In this document: positions 14,173-27,176 of the stretch, piece after piece
Position numbering within the stretch: the first letter of the stretch is position 1
Layout of the letters: each line of letters starts with the position of its first letter
Program-made: the position numbers and the translations under genes
The notes under the pieces: generated by a model
What the model was told of the DNA's origin: nothing
Seen by the model: only the letters and a program-made list of their open reading frames with translations
Databases searched by the model: none
Source of the DNA: Lingula anatina
Lineage: Eukaryota; Brachiopoda; Lingulata; Lingulida; Lingulidae
Assembly (NCBI RefSeq): GCF_001039355.2
Contig: NW_019775565.1
Span: 98,245-162,244, forward strand
Direction of reading: 5' to 3'
Length of the DNA stretch: 64,000 nucleotides

Positions 14173-16143
14173 TTACAGGTTTTGCCCTGCCCGTAAGCTA
14201 AAAGTAACAATTGGCTTCGTTGAGTTGGGTTGATCGACGTACACATCCACAGTTTCTTCGTCCAAGTCAATTATTGCTGGAAAAGAAAAACAAAGATGTG
14301 TTACCTGGTCGATACCATAGGTAATTATGCATAGGCTACAAAATAGTAATGTGCTTTGTACGTTTCATTTGGAGAAAAAGTAGGTACATTGTATTTCCGA
14401 ACATTCTAGATGGATTAGGGAATGTACACCAATGATGTAAAGACCCTATTTCCGAGATAAAGGGTGTATCAGAGCATGATATCATTAAAATGCTTATTTT
14501 TAAAGCTAATAACGTTTTAACGATAAATTTTCTGCAGGTGTTTAGCAGTCTCCGTGTCTCACCAACTGCCATAGTGGCCAAATAATCCGGTTCTCTTCCG
14601 TCACGAAACAAAGGAAAATCTTTGTCGGTGACGTCAGACATGATGTCACACACTGCGCTGAGGTTTTTCTCCTTTGTTGTGACGTCACGATGGTGTAACA
14701 ATTCCTCTACTCTCTTCTGACGGCGCTCACTGCTGCGACATGGATAGTTTGGCACTTTTAGGTCTTGGTAGCTGTAAAAATGAATTTCCATCAGTACCAG
14801 TACTCTAGCCAACACTGAGGGGCAAATGTGCACAGTTACATTAATGTACAGGTTCTAGCCGTTGCCGGCAATTTCAGAAGAAGGGGGGACGTCTTTTTCT
14901 GAAAAATGGACCTTTTACCATGAAATCTTCGTGAACCTTGATAAAATAATACCCAGAAGAGACCTTTTCCTGGCAAAAGGGGTTGTTCTCTCGAACTCAA
15001 AAGGACCTGAGGTTCGTAAGAAGGAAATTCATTTCCATGCTATTATTTTTGTCTGTTCATCTAATAATATGTTAAGCTTCAGTTTGTGAGATGAACAAAT
15101 GCAAAAATTGTTTGATGTGGAAGTAAATATGACGTCACAATGGGCACTTCGTGGTAATTTAGAGAGATTTATCAATAATATTGCAACACTACCCAAATCA
15201 GCTGACGAGGATTTAGACAATAACGATAAACAAAAAACTATGACGTACACATTGAAATGAAAATTAAATCCTGAACTTATAGTCTTTTCAGCGATACAGG
15301 CTCCATTTTCACTGCTTGCTAACTCAACAGAAAACATGCGGATGGGCTTTTCTTGCTCTTCAGTGCATGGAGGAAGCCAGGTGATGTTAAAATTGAAGCC
15401 TGAACCAATACCTGGAAGTACAGGTATACCCTATTACTCTACTGTCTAGTTTACTTCAGTTTTAACTTAGGTCTGATTACGATGAACAGGGCTACTTTAT
15501 AGGAATTTTTGCACCACTCTTGGTTTTTGATGGCATCACTTCGAGAAGAGATGATTTTAGTAAGCTATGTGCTTATTTATAAACTACTCTCTGTGAATGA
15601 TTTCCCTGTACATGGCACCAAGTGTGCAAAATATATGTTAAAATCTTAAGTCTTGATCTTGTTGATACAAGTCTTATCAGCACTGCAGTATCGCTTTTTT
15701 TTAATGCACAACAAACGGTTATCGCTCCATATTTAATACTACCTGGGTTTTGATTGAAGAGCGCCCAAAGTTCTGTTTCACTTCTCACGCCAAGCAGGGC
15801 TCTATTATAAACACGCCGAGCTGAAAAATAAATTACTATGTAAATGTTTACAGTTATGCCACATATAATCTCTTTCAGTTGTCTTTTTTAGTGTAAGTAT
15901 CATTTATCAATATAATGGCTTTTGAATAGTAGTTAAATTAATTTTACTACAGGGTAATAGTCTGAACCCCGATCGATGTTTTATCAGTTTTATTATAAAT
16001 GCAAAAACATGTATTTTGAATACAGTAAAATACGGTAGTCTAATCAAGTCACTCTAAAATCGTGTGCAAATTTGCTATCTATACACCTTTGAGTTCTAAA
16101 ATTCTGTTTAAGCGATGGACAGTAGCAAATTTCATTCGTAACG

Positions 16144-16177
<34 letters not shown>

Positions 16178-18407
16178 ATTTAAATGAGGAAATCCACAGC
16201 GGTTTTAGAGCCCGTTACTTTCTCAATAATTTTAGATAGTGTAAGGCTTGGTGATGTAGGGAACAAAGTCGATGTGTTCGGGTTACTGTTATTATGTTGT
16301 TGTTGTTGTTGCTGCTGTTATTTTTGTTACTTTGCTATACTTTAGTCTAACGCGTACCGCATGCACCTTAAGTCTTAGACTGGGTTCCCACAGATTTAGA
16401 TCGATCCATCTGGATCTACCTAACTCCCTGGGGGTTCACACTAAACTGCTGTCAGCTTCCGGGAGCCGAGCGCGCACACAAGTTAATTACCCCCTTACAG
16501 CTTTTAGTAGGCGGGACAGACATTTAAGCCGGTTAAGCTGACAGCAATCTAGTAAGACTCCCCAGGGGGATAGATCGATCTAAATATCTGTGGGAATGGT
16601 CTCTTATAGAATACTTACGTATGGCATTGTCCGATACCCAGACTTGCGGTACATAATTCGCTGTAAACACGAGTCCATGAACGTTGAAACCAAATGCATT
16701 TCCTGGCAGGCATCCTGAAACACGAACATCACATTCACCAACTTAAAACATAAAAACATAGCCCTTTTTTAAAAATAACCCAATCAAATCTTTTAAATCT
16801 ATAAAAAAGCACATTTGTTAGTAAGCCCTGAGTGGTTGAAAAAATTAATGTTCTAATCGCCTTCTGGATACAAGTGAAATTCATGTACGTTCAGTACTAA
16901 AAAAGAATTGGCTAAATAGAGTTTTAAAGGCACGGTATTTTATCATGTCTCTAGCACTGGCGGATCCAGGGATTTGTTGGTGGCGGGAGACTGGGAGGGG
17001 AAATAGAAAAGAGCCGTAAACAGCGCTTTATTTTGACAGAGAATATTAGTTTAAAGTGAACAAACAAAACCTTACCTGGGTACGCAAATGCTGTGAAATT
17101 TTCAACTTCGTCACCAGATTTCTCAGACACAATGGTGACTTGTAGGATATAACAGAAGTTCTGCATGACCGGGTTTGCGTCTTCTGAGTGTGCCATTATG
17201 TGTGCCTCCTAAAATATTTTACATAGTCAAGTTCTATTTATATCATTATAGGAAGTAAATATATCAAATACTAGTAGTAATATGAAAATCAATGACAAGT
17301 GCTGTCCTTTAAGACCAACAACTATTGAACTTTACTTTCTAAAGTGCAGGTATAGTAAAGAGCAAATTGAAACCAAAGCTTTCTCTTTTGTAAAAGACAT
17401 GTTTAATATCTGCGCATTCTCTCTTGTTCACATTGCCATAGAACAAGTTGGGGGGGGGGGGGGCTTTTNTCCTAAAATATTTTTACATAGTCAAGTTATA
17501 TTTATATCAGTATAGGAAGTAAATGTATCAAATAATAGTAGTAATATGAAAATCAGTGACAATTAACTGCTGTCCTTTAAGACCAACAACTATTGAACTT
17601 TACTTTACTTTCTAAAGGCACCTTCATCATTAGAGGGTGGTTATTATTATTTGCTTTTCCGGGCCAAAACATTTACATATAGTTTCTATTATAAAGCAAT
17701 ACATTTTTATTGCTGCTAATAATATGCAGTCGAGAGTTACTAGTACACAATAGTTGTATAAAATGTGCTATAAAAATCAGTATTTCTTACTAAGAGTACT
17801 AAGAGGAGTAAGTCGATCTCAGTATAGCCATTATACATGTAACTGGTTACTTCAAGTAAACAAATCTGCAAAGTTATTATTTTTTTTTAGTTTATCAAAG
17901 CAAAGACTGCGTTAGGGCACGCTAAATGCACCTTTTGTAGTGAGTTGTAATATTTTGTCTTGTAGTGTAGTACAGCTAAGTGTATTGTATTGTACAGTGG
18001 ACTGTAGTAGTGTTGTACTGTATCTCTTGTCCCACAAACGATAGCTTGTTTGTAGTTTTGTTTTTCATCGTAAGCACGCGTACATGTACCTTTGTAGATC
18101 ATGCATTTTATTTATTTGTGCATCTGTTTGTTCTTCATCATACCTGATTGAAGTCCAATTGTGCGCCATCTGCAATCCCCCTCAGTTCCTCAATGTACTG
18201 TGGATAAACCGTCTCAGAGGCGTGAAGGTATCTCTGGAACACCCTGTTGCCATCCGCGGTATTGTAATATGGCACCAACGTTTTCTGAAGAAATCCGTCC
18301 CTTTCGACATAGTCTTGAATGAGGCTTTTAAATACTCTACCCTGTAAGATGAAGACAGTTATGGTGGTTCATACACATACACACAAACAGTCGCACACAC
18401 ACACAAA

Positions 18408-18461
<54 letters not shown>

Positions 18462-19505
18462 GGGGGGGGGGTTAAGGCCCAGTTCTTTTAGAGGGGGCAT
18501 TTTGATCACTGTGCATGGATATGGACCGATACCAAAACAGGACGATGCTCAAAATCAATCATAACATTCAACATTTCAATCACATTTAAAGCAGTACGAC
18601 TCCGCTTTTTAGACGTCTTATTTTAGAGGCACACAATGAGCATTAGATCTTAATATATATAACAAAAAAAAAGTACTTTGTCCTTCACCATCACTTTGTC
18701 ATCAGGGTAAACATGAAAAGGGTTAACGAAAATCATGATTCCACGGAAAATATAATGTGCTTTTCTTAAACTCCAGTACCGCTGTTTTATCACAGCAATT
18801 AAGAGCCTATGTAGGCCTATAGGGGCCGATAGGGTAACGTTACGTTCACTTTCTCATTACAACGCTGCCAGTTTACATTATTTATCGTAAGCTGACCTCA
18901 TTTTTATTGGGAGCGAGGGTTGTGCATCAATTATACACATACGATGCTCTAAATGTCAGTCTTATCTAGCAGCTCACACCACCAATTTATCGTTGGAAAT
19001 TTATGCATACAATTATCAGCAACTTAGCAAAAAAGAAAAATAAATAAATAAATAAAAATAAATAGGCCTAAATGAATGAATGAATAAAATAAATAAACAC
19101 AATACGCTTTGACTCTGGGGCACACTGGTGAACTGTTCTTCTGCAGAGATTTAAAACGTTTCAATGAAAAGAGATTCATATTTTTTATTGTTCATTATAT
19201 TATAATTATTATTATTTTTTTGAAATCCCTTAAGAAGGCCTAGGGGCCAAAAGCTTGGATAAGACATTACATCCTTTATTAAATAGATCTTTACAGATGC
19301 ATCATTACGATGACTCATTTATTAATGATAAGAGACGAACTAGTAATTTGGTCATGATTGAACAGTTAAAAAACATGGTCCAGTGTTAATTCTGTGTACT
19401 CACCACTTGATATCCAACTTCATAGTGCGTTCCTCTTGCGTAAAGAACTGGGAGGCTTCCACCTCTCTTAAGCTTCAGACAGTCCAGTCCGCCTTTGTCG
19501 TCCAT
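14173..19505 (-). CDS. Tan / beta-alanyl-dopamine hydrolase-like acyltransferase-family protein (8 exons, one segment missing)
   Basis: Exons on the minus strand: 19505-19404, 18341-18144, 17208-17076, 16714-16619, 15820-15743, 15411-15249, 14771-14563 and 14276-14173 (stop TAA at 14175-14173). All introns are GT-AG and every junction phase fits, giving 360 aa. Family hallmarks of Tan/carcinine hydrolase (acyl-CoA:6-aminopenicillanic acid acyltransferase fold, Ntn hydrolase) are visible: ARGTHYEVGYQVGRVFK at the N-terminus, then PYYNTADG and ELRGIADGA, then AHSEDANP, then YPGCLPGNAFGFNVHGLVFT, then FNFHFNVYQDL. These enzymes cleave or form beta-alanyl amides of biogenic amines. No exon was found for the region of about 40-50 aa between exons 2 and 3 that should contain the nucleophilic cysteine. 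Both neighbouring junctions are phase 0, so it would be a multiple of three. A single-N joint (17469) inside a local duplication lies in that intron. A MITE sits in intron 4, 15 bases from the exon 4 donor. Substrate is not predictable. Confidence 0.85.
14870..14955 (+). repeat. Dispersed repeat in intron 6, related to 58160-58245
   Basis: Both places share TTTTTCTGAAAAA, then TGGACCTT(C/T)TACCA(A/T)GAAAT, then TAGATAAAAT or TTGATAAAAT and CCAG, in the same order and spacing over about 75 bases. No terminal structure is visible, so the repeat class is unknown. Confidence 0.55.
16146..16176. repeat. Poly-A run in intron 4
   Basis: About 30 consecutive A bases lie in intron 4 of the Tan-like gene. 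No recognisable retrotransposon body was seen directly upstream. Confidence 0.85.
16378..16603. mobile_element. MITE family 1, copy 2, in intron 4 of the Tan-like gene
   Basis: TTA flanks both ends (16375-16377 and 16604-16606). The left end GACTGGGTTCCCACAG is mirrored at the right end by CTGTGGGAATGGTCTC, and TAGATCGATC follows on the inside of both arms. This is the cleanest copy of the family. It ends just 15 bases from the exon 4 donor site of the host gene. Confidence 0.88.
17209..17625. repeat. Local direct duplication around a single-N joint
   Basis: The intron sequence starting TCCTAAAATATTTTACATAG at about 17208 is repeated almost unchanged from about 17470, directly after a run of 13 G, the letters CTTTT, an N (17469) and a T. 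The shared stretch is about 140 bases and includes TAGTAGTAATATGAAAATCA and CTTTAAGACCAACAACTATTG. Sequence that restarts after an N looks like two overlapping contig ends or alleles that were not merged. The missing exon of the Tan-like gene is expected in this intron. Confidence 0.8.
18413..18470. repeat. (GA)n microsatellite and G run in intron 1 (copy A)
   Basis: A GA run of about 45 bases with one interruption, followed by ten G bases and preceded by a CA-rich stretch. Copy B has the same structure at about 28035-28105 with longer CA and shorter GA runs. The length difference is what is expected of hypervariable microsatellites between duplicates or alleles. Confidence 0.9.
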
Positions 19506-20399
19506 GTGCAATGCTTCAGTTCAGAAATATAGACGAACTTCGATCGGCATGCTAACTAGAGACATGAAACCTCTCTTGTGCGAATGCAACAGTTGGGTTA
19601 AAATACTTGTATGCGGTAAAACACGATGTAGGCCTACATGTATTTGCCATGACCTACTTGTGACCAACTACTTTATCAGTTGCATTCCTGCTCCTAAGCG
19701 ATGTCCTACTGATCACAGTGCGTTTGGCATAGTTTGAAGTCAGGTTTAGTTCGATCTTCACATGCAAGTAGGCCTACTAGTAGGCCTACATGTACGCCAA
19801 TCCATATTTAAGACGTGATGCCCTTCTTGTGCAAATGAGACAGTCGGGGGAAAATAGATCTACCTGCATGTGGTAATATGATATAACCTACCTGTGAGAA
19901 ACTGCTAAAGCGTCATTCACACTAGCAAGTTAACCGCAGTCCAGTTAACCCCGATAGCCTCGCGTTCCTTTCTTTACCTTCTCACTGATACGGCAGCGAC
20001 AGTCTTTCAACAACTTCCGGTTAAGCATGCGCACTATTGTTCTCATAAGAGAGTAATGTGAACATCTTGGCGGGAGTGCGAGTAGCGAAAAATGTTAAGC
20101 TGCACAATTTTTTTTCTCATGTCAAGAAAAAAATTCCATTAGAAGAAATGCATCAAAATTTCAGCAACGGCTTGGCAGCTCATGAGTACTAGAACGACGC
20201 ACGTATTACCGATTATGAAAAAAGACCTATGGGCTCCTATAAGAAATTGGCCCAATTTCTTATAGGATCCTATAGGATCGTAAAGGATCCTATAGGATTT
20301 TCCGTTAGGGACGTCTGATACAATCAGTGTTAGTATAACCCATGGCAGATAGCATGTCGCTGGTTGACCGAGATTGGGCCACAGACTCTTCTAACTACG

Positions 20400-20700
20400 G
20401 CGGTCCACCAGCTACTGTCGCCGGTGGGCCTACGTTGGCCCACCAGCGACATATATCTTGAGCGGCCTGTAGTGTTTTACATTACAATGCAATGAGTAAT
20501 CTGATGTATTTGTACGCATGCGCAGGGGAGTTACTGATAAAGTGAGTGAAGAGTCAACAGGTGTATTTTTGTGTCTCGTGTTGTTGGTCCATAACCATGC
20601 AGTGATTATAACATTACACGGCCCAACGTCGGCCCACCAGCGACAGTAACTGGTGGGCCGACGCAGGCCCACTGCTTTTCTTATGTTTTCTTTTACCATT
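20400..20700. repeat. Palindromic GGTGGGCC-rich block (copy A)
   Basis: The block opens with GGTCCACCAGCTACTGTCGCCGGTGGGCC and closes with an inverted counterpart containing GGCCCACCAGCGACAG and ACTGGTGGGCCGAC. Several further GGCCCACCAG/CTGGTGGGCC pairs lie between. The arrangement folds back and resembles a small MITE. The same block, with an extra GGTCCAACG insertion, is in copy B at 31210-31510. Confidence 0.6.
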
Positions 20701-20802
20701 ATTATTATTATTCATTTATGAATTGATTAATTATTTTTTTATACTTATTATCATTATTATTATATAATGGTCAAAACATATTGTTATATTTTTTAAAATC
20801 TN

Positions 20803-23800
20803 TTGGAACTAAAAGTACCAACTTCTGAATTGGTCTGTCTAAAAACACAATTGGATCTAACCTTCGACCAGCAGAATCTAATGCATGAGTACTCATTGCT
20901 ACTTTGACTTTTCTGACATGCTCATCATCACTGGGATAAACACACTCAACTCTTGCTAATGACCAAAGATTTCTTGGTAAATTCTCATCTTTAATCAAAA
21001 CAATATCTCCAACACAGAAATTGCGTCTAGGCCTTAACCATTTTTGTCTCACTTGTAAGGTTTGCAAATATTCTTTGTGCCATCTAAACCAAAACTGATT
21101 ACATAAATACTGAACCCTTCTCCAGTGTTTTCTACAATACATGTCTGCTTTCTGGAATTCACCAAGAGGCGGGAGAATAACATTTGTTTTGGTGGTTAAC
21201 AAGTGGTTGGGGGTTAATGGCTCAAGGGAACATGGGTCATTTAGGTTGTCAGAGGTAAGAGGTCTGCAATTAACAATTGCGGTCACTTCATGCATCAATG
21301 TCCGTAACGACTCGTCGTTCAATTGAGACTGTGACTGCTCAAGCAGAGAAGACAAAACATTTCTCACAGTTCAGATTTGACGTTTCCAGACTCTTCCTGC
21401 ATGGCTGGACGACGGTGCATTAAACTCAAATTGAATGTAATCGCATTGTCGTTCCCTCAAAAATTCTGACAAAGTATGCTGATCCATTTCACTGAGTGCT
21501 CTTTTAAGCTCATTGTTTGCCCCAATAAAATTTGTACCACAATCTGAACGCAGCAATCGGATAGGTCCACGTATTGCTTGAAATCGACGCAATGCGTTTA
21601 TGAAGGAGTCCGTTGTCAGCGCGGTTGCCACCTCAATGTGAATAGCCCGTGATACAAGACATGTGAACAGCACACCGTAACGTTTGACCTCCTTTATTCC
21701 TTCCTTCACGGTGAACGGACCAAAACAATCAACGCCGACGTATGTGAACGGGGGGCTTTCTGTCAAGCGATCTGCAGGTAAATTTGCCGTCCTTTGCTCT
21801 CCCACTGAACCTCTCGTCTTTTTACATGCAACGCAGTTGGATATCAGTTTCGACGCGGCTGAGCTAGCTGAAATGATCCATATGCCAGTTGACCTGAGGT
21901 AGTTAACTGTCATTCCTCTGCCTTGATGACCGCATGATCGGTGCGCGTGCTGTTAACATAGCGATGTAATATGATGAGATTTGGGTAATATAATAGGATG
22001 ACGAATGTCGTAAGCAGCATAGGGTGACAAGCGAATTCGTCCTCCAACCCTCAGAAGTCCTTCCTTATCAAAGAAAGGGTTGAGCTTTCTCAGAGACTGT
22101 TCCTTATCTCCATTCGGGAATGCCTCGGCCTGCACGTGTTTGAAAATTTCATTTCGCGCTCCTTTTATATCGTCAACAGTGATTGGCGAGTGTGCCTTCT
22201 GACCCTCTCGACGCAAAATTCGGCGATAGCGTAGGCAGACGGCGATGGCCCGTTGCGCCTTGTACCAATCAGAGAAACGTTCAAGTCGATCCAGAATTGA
22301 CACGTGGGATGACGTAGACAACGCTGATACTGCTTGCCTCACTTCTGCGTCGTCTTGGAGAAGAGAAAAATCATTTTGTTCCGTAGAAGCGGTCGTTGTT
22401 TCCCATAAAAAGGAAGCCAATGAAACCAATGCTCATGATTAGCTAGATCGACGGCAGATAAACCTCGCGAGGCAACATCAGCCGGGTTGGTCTCTGATGA
22501 AACGTACGACCACTGGTTTGGCTCGGTGAAGTCCCTAATCACTTGTACTCTGTTGGCTACGTAAGTGTGGAATCGACGTGCCGCGTTATTGATGTACCCG
22601 AGTACTATCCGACTATCTGTCCAAAAGTATTCAGTCAGTTTCTCAAATTCCAGCTCGGAGCGTAGGAGAGACGCTACTTTCACAGATACGGTGGCTGCTG
22701 TCAGCTCAAGTCTCGGAATGGAAACGGCCTTAAGCGGTGCTACCCTGCTTTTACCCATGAGTAAACAACAGTGTATTTGTCCTCTTTCGTTCATGAGCCG
22801 TACATACGAACACTCTCCGTAGCCTCCTGCGCTGGCGTCATGGAGATGGTGCATTTCAGTAATTGACACTGAACCAAACTCAGGCGGCTTGTAACAGCGT
22901 TTCAAACTGATAGATTCCAATGAGCGAAGACCAAGCCTCCATTGCTCCCACCGTGATCGAAGGTTGTCGGGTATGGGGTCGTCCCAGTCTAAATTCTCAG
23001 CACACAGTTCCTGTAGAATGCGCTTGCCGACCATGACAACTGGAGCAACAAATCCAAGTGGGTCAAAGATCGAGCTGATCGTAGACAATACACCACGTCT
23101 AGTTAATGGCCTATCTTTAAGTAGTATTCGGAACTGAAGCTGGTCAACTTCTACACACCATTGAACACCAAGGGCTCCCTCAGGTAAGTACTTGTCTGCA
23201 TTCATGTCAATGACATCACAGTCGTGGGCTCGATCACCAAGTGGAACTGATTGGATGACTGCATTAGAGTTCGAGATGACCTTGTGAAGACGAATGCCTC
23301 GCTTCTCACAAAGCTGTCTGGATCGGCGCAGAAGTTCTATGGCATCTGATTCAGTAGCAGTCGACTTCAATCCATCGTCCACATAAAAATTTCTGTGAAT
23401 AAAGTGTTTCACATCGGAGCCGCATTCATGTTCGTGTAAACTGGCCATCTTTTTTAAAGCAAATGATGCGCAGCTGGGAGAAGAGGTTGCTCCGAATAAA
23501 TGAACACACATTCGGTAGTCAACAGGTACTGATTCAAAGTCATTGTCATTAAACCACAGAAATCTCAAATAGTCTCGGTGTTCTTCGTTGACACGAAATT
23601 GATAAAACATTTTCTCAATGTCACACGTGAACGCGACCGTTTCATGGCGAAATCTCAGCAGAACACCAATAAGAGAGTTGGTCATGTCAGGTCCCTTCAG
23701 TAGATGTCCGTTCAACGACGTGTCCTTGTATCGTGCACTACAATCGAATACAACACGCAGTTTTTGTTTATTGTACACTCCATGGTGGGGAATATACCAT

Positions 23801-26574
23801 GTACATTTACTGACGTCACTCGTGACTCTTTCAGCGTGTCCGTTGTCTATCAGCGACTGCATGAATTTCGCGTATTCGCGAGCGTAGTTTGGGTCCTTTG
23901 TAAAACGCGATTGCAAAGTCGACAAGCGTTTCACAGCTAATTCTCGGTCATTGGGTAGAACAGGATTCTCCTTTCTAAACGGCAATGGCATTTCGTAATG
24001 TCCGTCGTTCGTTACGTGGATACCTTTCTCGAGTATGTCTATAAACCGGCAATCTTCACGGGAAGGCGCGACAGTATCAAGCCTTTGATCATTAAAATCG
24101 AGTTCTAGCATTTGTGCAACGTGCTTTGGTACAAATATTTCCTTGATACGATTCGGTTTGCAGAAGATCACTTTCTCGTTCATTTGGTATGACGACTTGA
24201 CTTCTGGGGACACTTCATGGATCATCACACGATGACTTATGAAACCTGGGTCACCATCGTAGTTAACGAGTCCCGTTCCCACTATACTCCAACCGAGGCT
24301 AGTACGAAGAGCGTAAGGGCCGTCATTCATAGGGGGTATGACCTCTCGCGGGAATAAAGCGGATGGGCAGTTGTACCCGATGAGTAAGCCTACTTCAAAG
24401 TCGCCTCGAGGAATCAATTTATCAGCAATCGGTTGCAGATGGGGCCACTGGTGGGCGATGCCGGGGGATGGAATATGATCGCGATTGGCTGGTATCACGT
24501 CTCTCGTGTAACAGGGTGGTAAGGTAATTCTCTCGGAACCGTCATATGCACGCACGGATAAACCGGAGATCTTGCTACTGTCCAAAATCTGATTACACGC
24601 AGACATGGTTGACAATGACAGTTTAACAGGTGTGCCTTGTAACTGTAGGGAATCAGAAGTGTTTCTCAGAACAAAAGAAATATCTGACTGAGTGTCAAGC
24701 ATGGCGTAAATGAGCTGTTCTCTTTCTGGGTTACTTTCATGCGAGATCCAAACTGGCACTATCATGGTTGACTGACTGATAGAAGTACTGTTTGAAGTAT
24801 TGACAGCAGTATTGACCACATTGACCTTAGTAACTGCATTCTGGCGTTGAAAATCAGGGTCATGTAACGATGTAGGGTGTTTTTTGTGACATTTTGAACA
24901 GGTAAGTTTATTCAAGCACCCTTTAGCAATGTGATTAGGCTCCAAACATGCCATGCAAAGACGTTTGCTGAATAAAAGTTGTTTTCTCTCGGATAAGGGC
25001 ATTTCTAAGAAAGCACTACATTCATTCAGCTTGTGGGTTTGTTGACAATGGGGACATACCTGATCAGTGATCACAGCGAAACTTGAACCTGGTGGATGTG
25101 CACTGGTCCTTGGCGTTGGGGGATGTGATGTGTGAGTTCTCTTCATAGGTGACGTGCGTGCTGTCTTTGTCTGTGGAAAGCGAGTAGTCTGCACACTGGG
25201 ACCTTCGGATTTAAGTGCCTCCCTTCCGAATACCGGGTCGTTGACTGCCTCTGATTCATGTTCAATAAAGGTGACCAAATCTGAAAACACTACAGACCTT
25301 TTTTCATCTCTGACAACCTTTGCAACAATACCCCTCCAACGGTTCTGGGAGTACATGGGGAGCTTTTTAACAATAGCTTGCATGTGGGGGGCATGGTTGA
25401 GAACTTGTAAATTATGCAAATGAAGCATTGCTGAATGGCACTTAACTAAATACACTGAAAGCCCCTTGAGACCAACACTATCCTCCGCTCTAACAGCGGG
25501 CCATGCTAACAATTTATTCAAGTATGCCATTGAAATTTTGTATTCGTTACCATACTCTTTATGCAACAATTCACGTGCCCTTTTGTACCCATCTGGCATA
25601 TAGAGACAACCACTTATCAATTCTTTCGGTTCACCATCTGTGTATTGATAAAGGTAGTACAATCTATCAGTGTTTGATGCAACTCTAGATTCTATTCTAG
25701 TTTCAAAAGAAATCATGAATGCACTATAAGTCAATACATCACCCTTAAACACTGGAATCTCTGGCTGCGGTAAAGGCGGGATGCACTGCACAAGATAGGG
25801 CACATCTTGTTGGCGAGGATAGAAGACGGGCGTTCCGTGAGGATCATTTGGAAGGAATGCATTTGGTACCTCTGGTCCGCGAGAAAAGTAGCCGGGTGTA
25901 CCGCGAAGATAGGCTGGAAAGTCACTGGTCACGTCTTGTCGCGACTGGCGAGGAACAAAGTCTGACACACCATAGGTATCCGTATGGAGCATTTCACCTT
26001 TCGCACCGTGGGAATCCGCCGTGACAGCTACACCGTGAGGATCCTTGCCGTGAGTCACACCGTGGGGGTCCATTCCGTCAGCTGCACTATGGGGAACCTT
26101 GCCGTCAGTTACACTTTGGGGGTCCATTCCGTCAGTCACGCCGTGGGGGTCCATTCCGTCAGTCACGCCGTGGGGGTCCATTCCGCCAGTCACACCGTGG
26201 GGGTCCATTCCGTCAGTCACACCGTGGGTGTCTGTGTTAAATTGACCTTGAACAGTTTCTACGTATTTTTCAGTCTTTGTTTTATCCATAGGCAGTTTAA
26301 AAAGTGATTCTAGATCAGAGTTTGAGCTATCTGAATCTGTGTCAAGGGCGGCGGCTTCTGCCGCAGCGGCTGCTGCATCCTTCTGAGCCGAAATTAATTC
26401 AAATTCAGCGTCCAGCAAAGCTCTTTGGCGTTTAATTTCAGTTTGTTTCTTCACATATTCCAAATTTACCTCTAAAGCTTTCGCCTTGGCCTTGGCTTTT
26501 GCATAGGATAAAGTGGACGCTCTTGACCGTGTTTTCAGCGAAGAGATGACAGATTTTTCCGTGTCTCCTTCCAT
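20803..26574 (-). pseudogene. BEL/Pao retrotransposon gag-pol, broken
   Basis: The main frame runs from ATG at 26574 to about 22395 and holds, in order: a charged N-terminus, an HGVTDGMDP repeat block (26040-26235), zinc knuckles including CMACLEPNHIAKGC, a protease motif DTQSD (about 24700), reverse transcriptase with the YVDD box (about 23380), and a BEL-type RNase H with WTDSR. The integrase continues in other frames: a HH-CC zinc motif (GCGHQGRG-like, CVACKK), then DCFGPF, SDCGTNF and an SSHAGRVW end. Lesions are a frameshift near 22395, an in-frame TAA at 21950-21952 and an in-frame TGA at 21368-21370. The 3' end stops at the N at 20802, and no matching pair of LTRs is visible. It cannot make a full polyprotein, so it is a dead or incompletely assembled copy. 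It lies exactly between the two segmental duplicates. Confidence 0.93.
26040..26235 (-). repeat. 27-bp tandem repeat inside BEL gag
   Basis: The unit encodes nine residues around MDPHGVTDG and is present about seven times, the central copies nearly identical and the outer ones degenerate. It is in frame with the gag-pol ORF, so the array changes protein length without breaking the frame. Similar copies suggest recent slippage. Confidence 0.85.
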
Positions 26575-26860
26575 ATTCCCCGGAAATAGTTTTATTGTTG
26601 CCGTGACCGTACCGTTAAAAACTCAAAAAGCGTTCTTGGTTTGAATAGATTGTATTTCGCTGAATAAACTGATGAAAACTAATGAAAACTAATGAAAACT
26701 TATGAAAACTAATGAAAACATAAAACTATATGATCCCGGAGACCCGTGTTGCTGAAACTGAAAATGTAAGGGCGGGATCTAAACTATATACCCGAGTGTC
26801 ATGTGACATGAACACATCTCACTGACTACTCGCACTAATCACTGCTCCACGTGTTGCAGT

Positions 26861-26936
<76 letters not shown>

Positions 26937-27176
26937 ATACTGTACGTAAAATAAACAAATGGATAACAAGCTGGTTAACAAACTTATACTATCTCACCTG
27001 TGTGTTAACTAATACTGCCGTGCAGCCATCTTGCGGGTTGTTAACTGCCAGACGTACTGATATTTCTGGTTCAAGGTGAAGTAAAAATAACTACAAATGA
27101 AATAGGAGAAAGTAGTTTAATAAATATAAGAAATAAGAAATTTCAAGAGAATGATTTTTTCTCTTTTAGTCGTTTG
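26575..27176 (-). mobile_element. Probable 5' leader/LTR region of the BEL element
   Basis: Non-coding stretch between the gag ATG and the start of duplicate copy B. It includes four tandem TGAAAACTAA units (about 26668-26717) and the long TA microsatellite. No second copy of any part of it is found at the other end of the element, so the LTR limits cannot be set by comparison. Confidence 0.4.
26862..26933. repeat. (TA)n microsatellite
   Basis: An uninterrupted TA run of about 70 bases lies in the presumed LTR/leader of the BEL element. Confidence 0.95.

Larger units (their letters stand above)
17627..20800 (+). repeat. Segmental duplication, copy A
   Basis: From GGCACCTTCATCATTAGAGG onward the sequence matches 27177-31650 in the same orientation, with gaps. 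It covers exons 1 and 2 of the Tan-like gene, the intron between them, the GA/CA microsatellite and about 1.3 kb upstream of exon 1. It ends where the BEL element begins, at another single N (20802). Compared with copy B it keeps about 330 bases (roughly 19980-20307) that copy B has lost to a LINE fragment. Confidence 0.9.

Noticed and set aside
20803-26574. BEL element as an intact retrovirus-like provirus
   Set aside because: It has a frameshift and two in-frame stops in pol, no visible envelope gene and no pair of LTRs.
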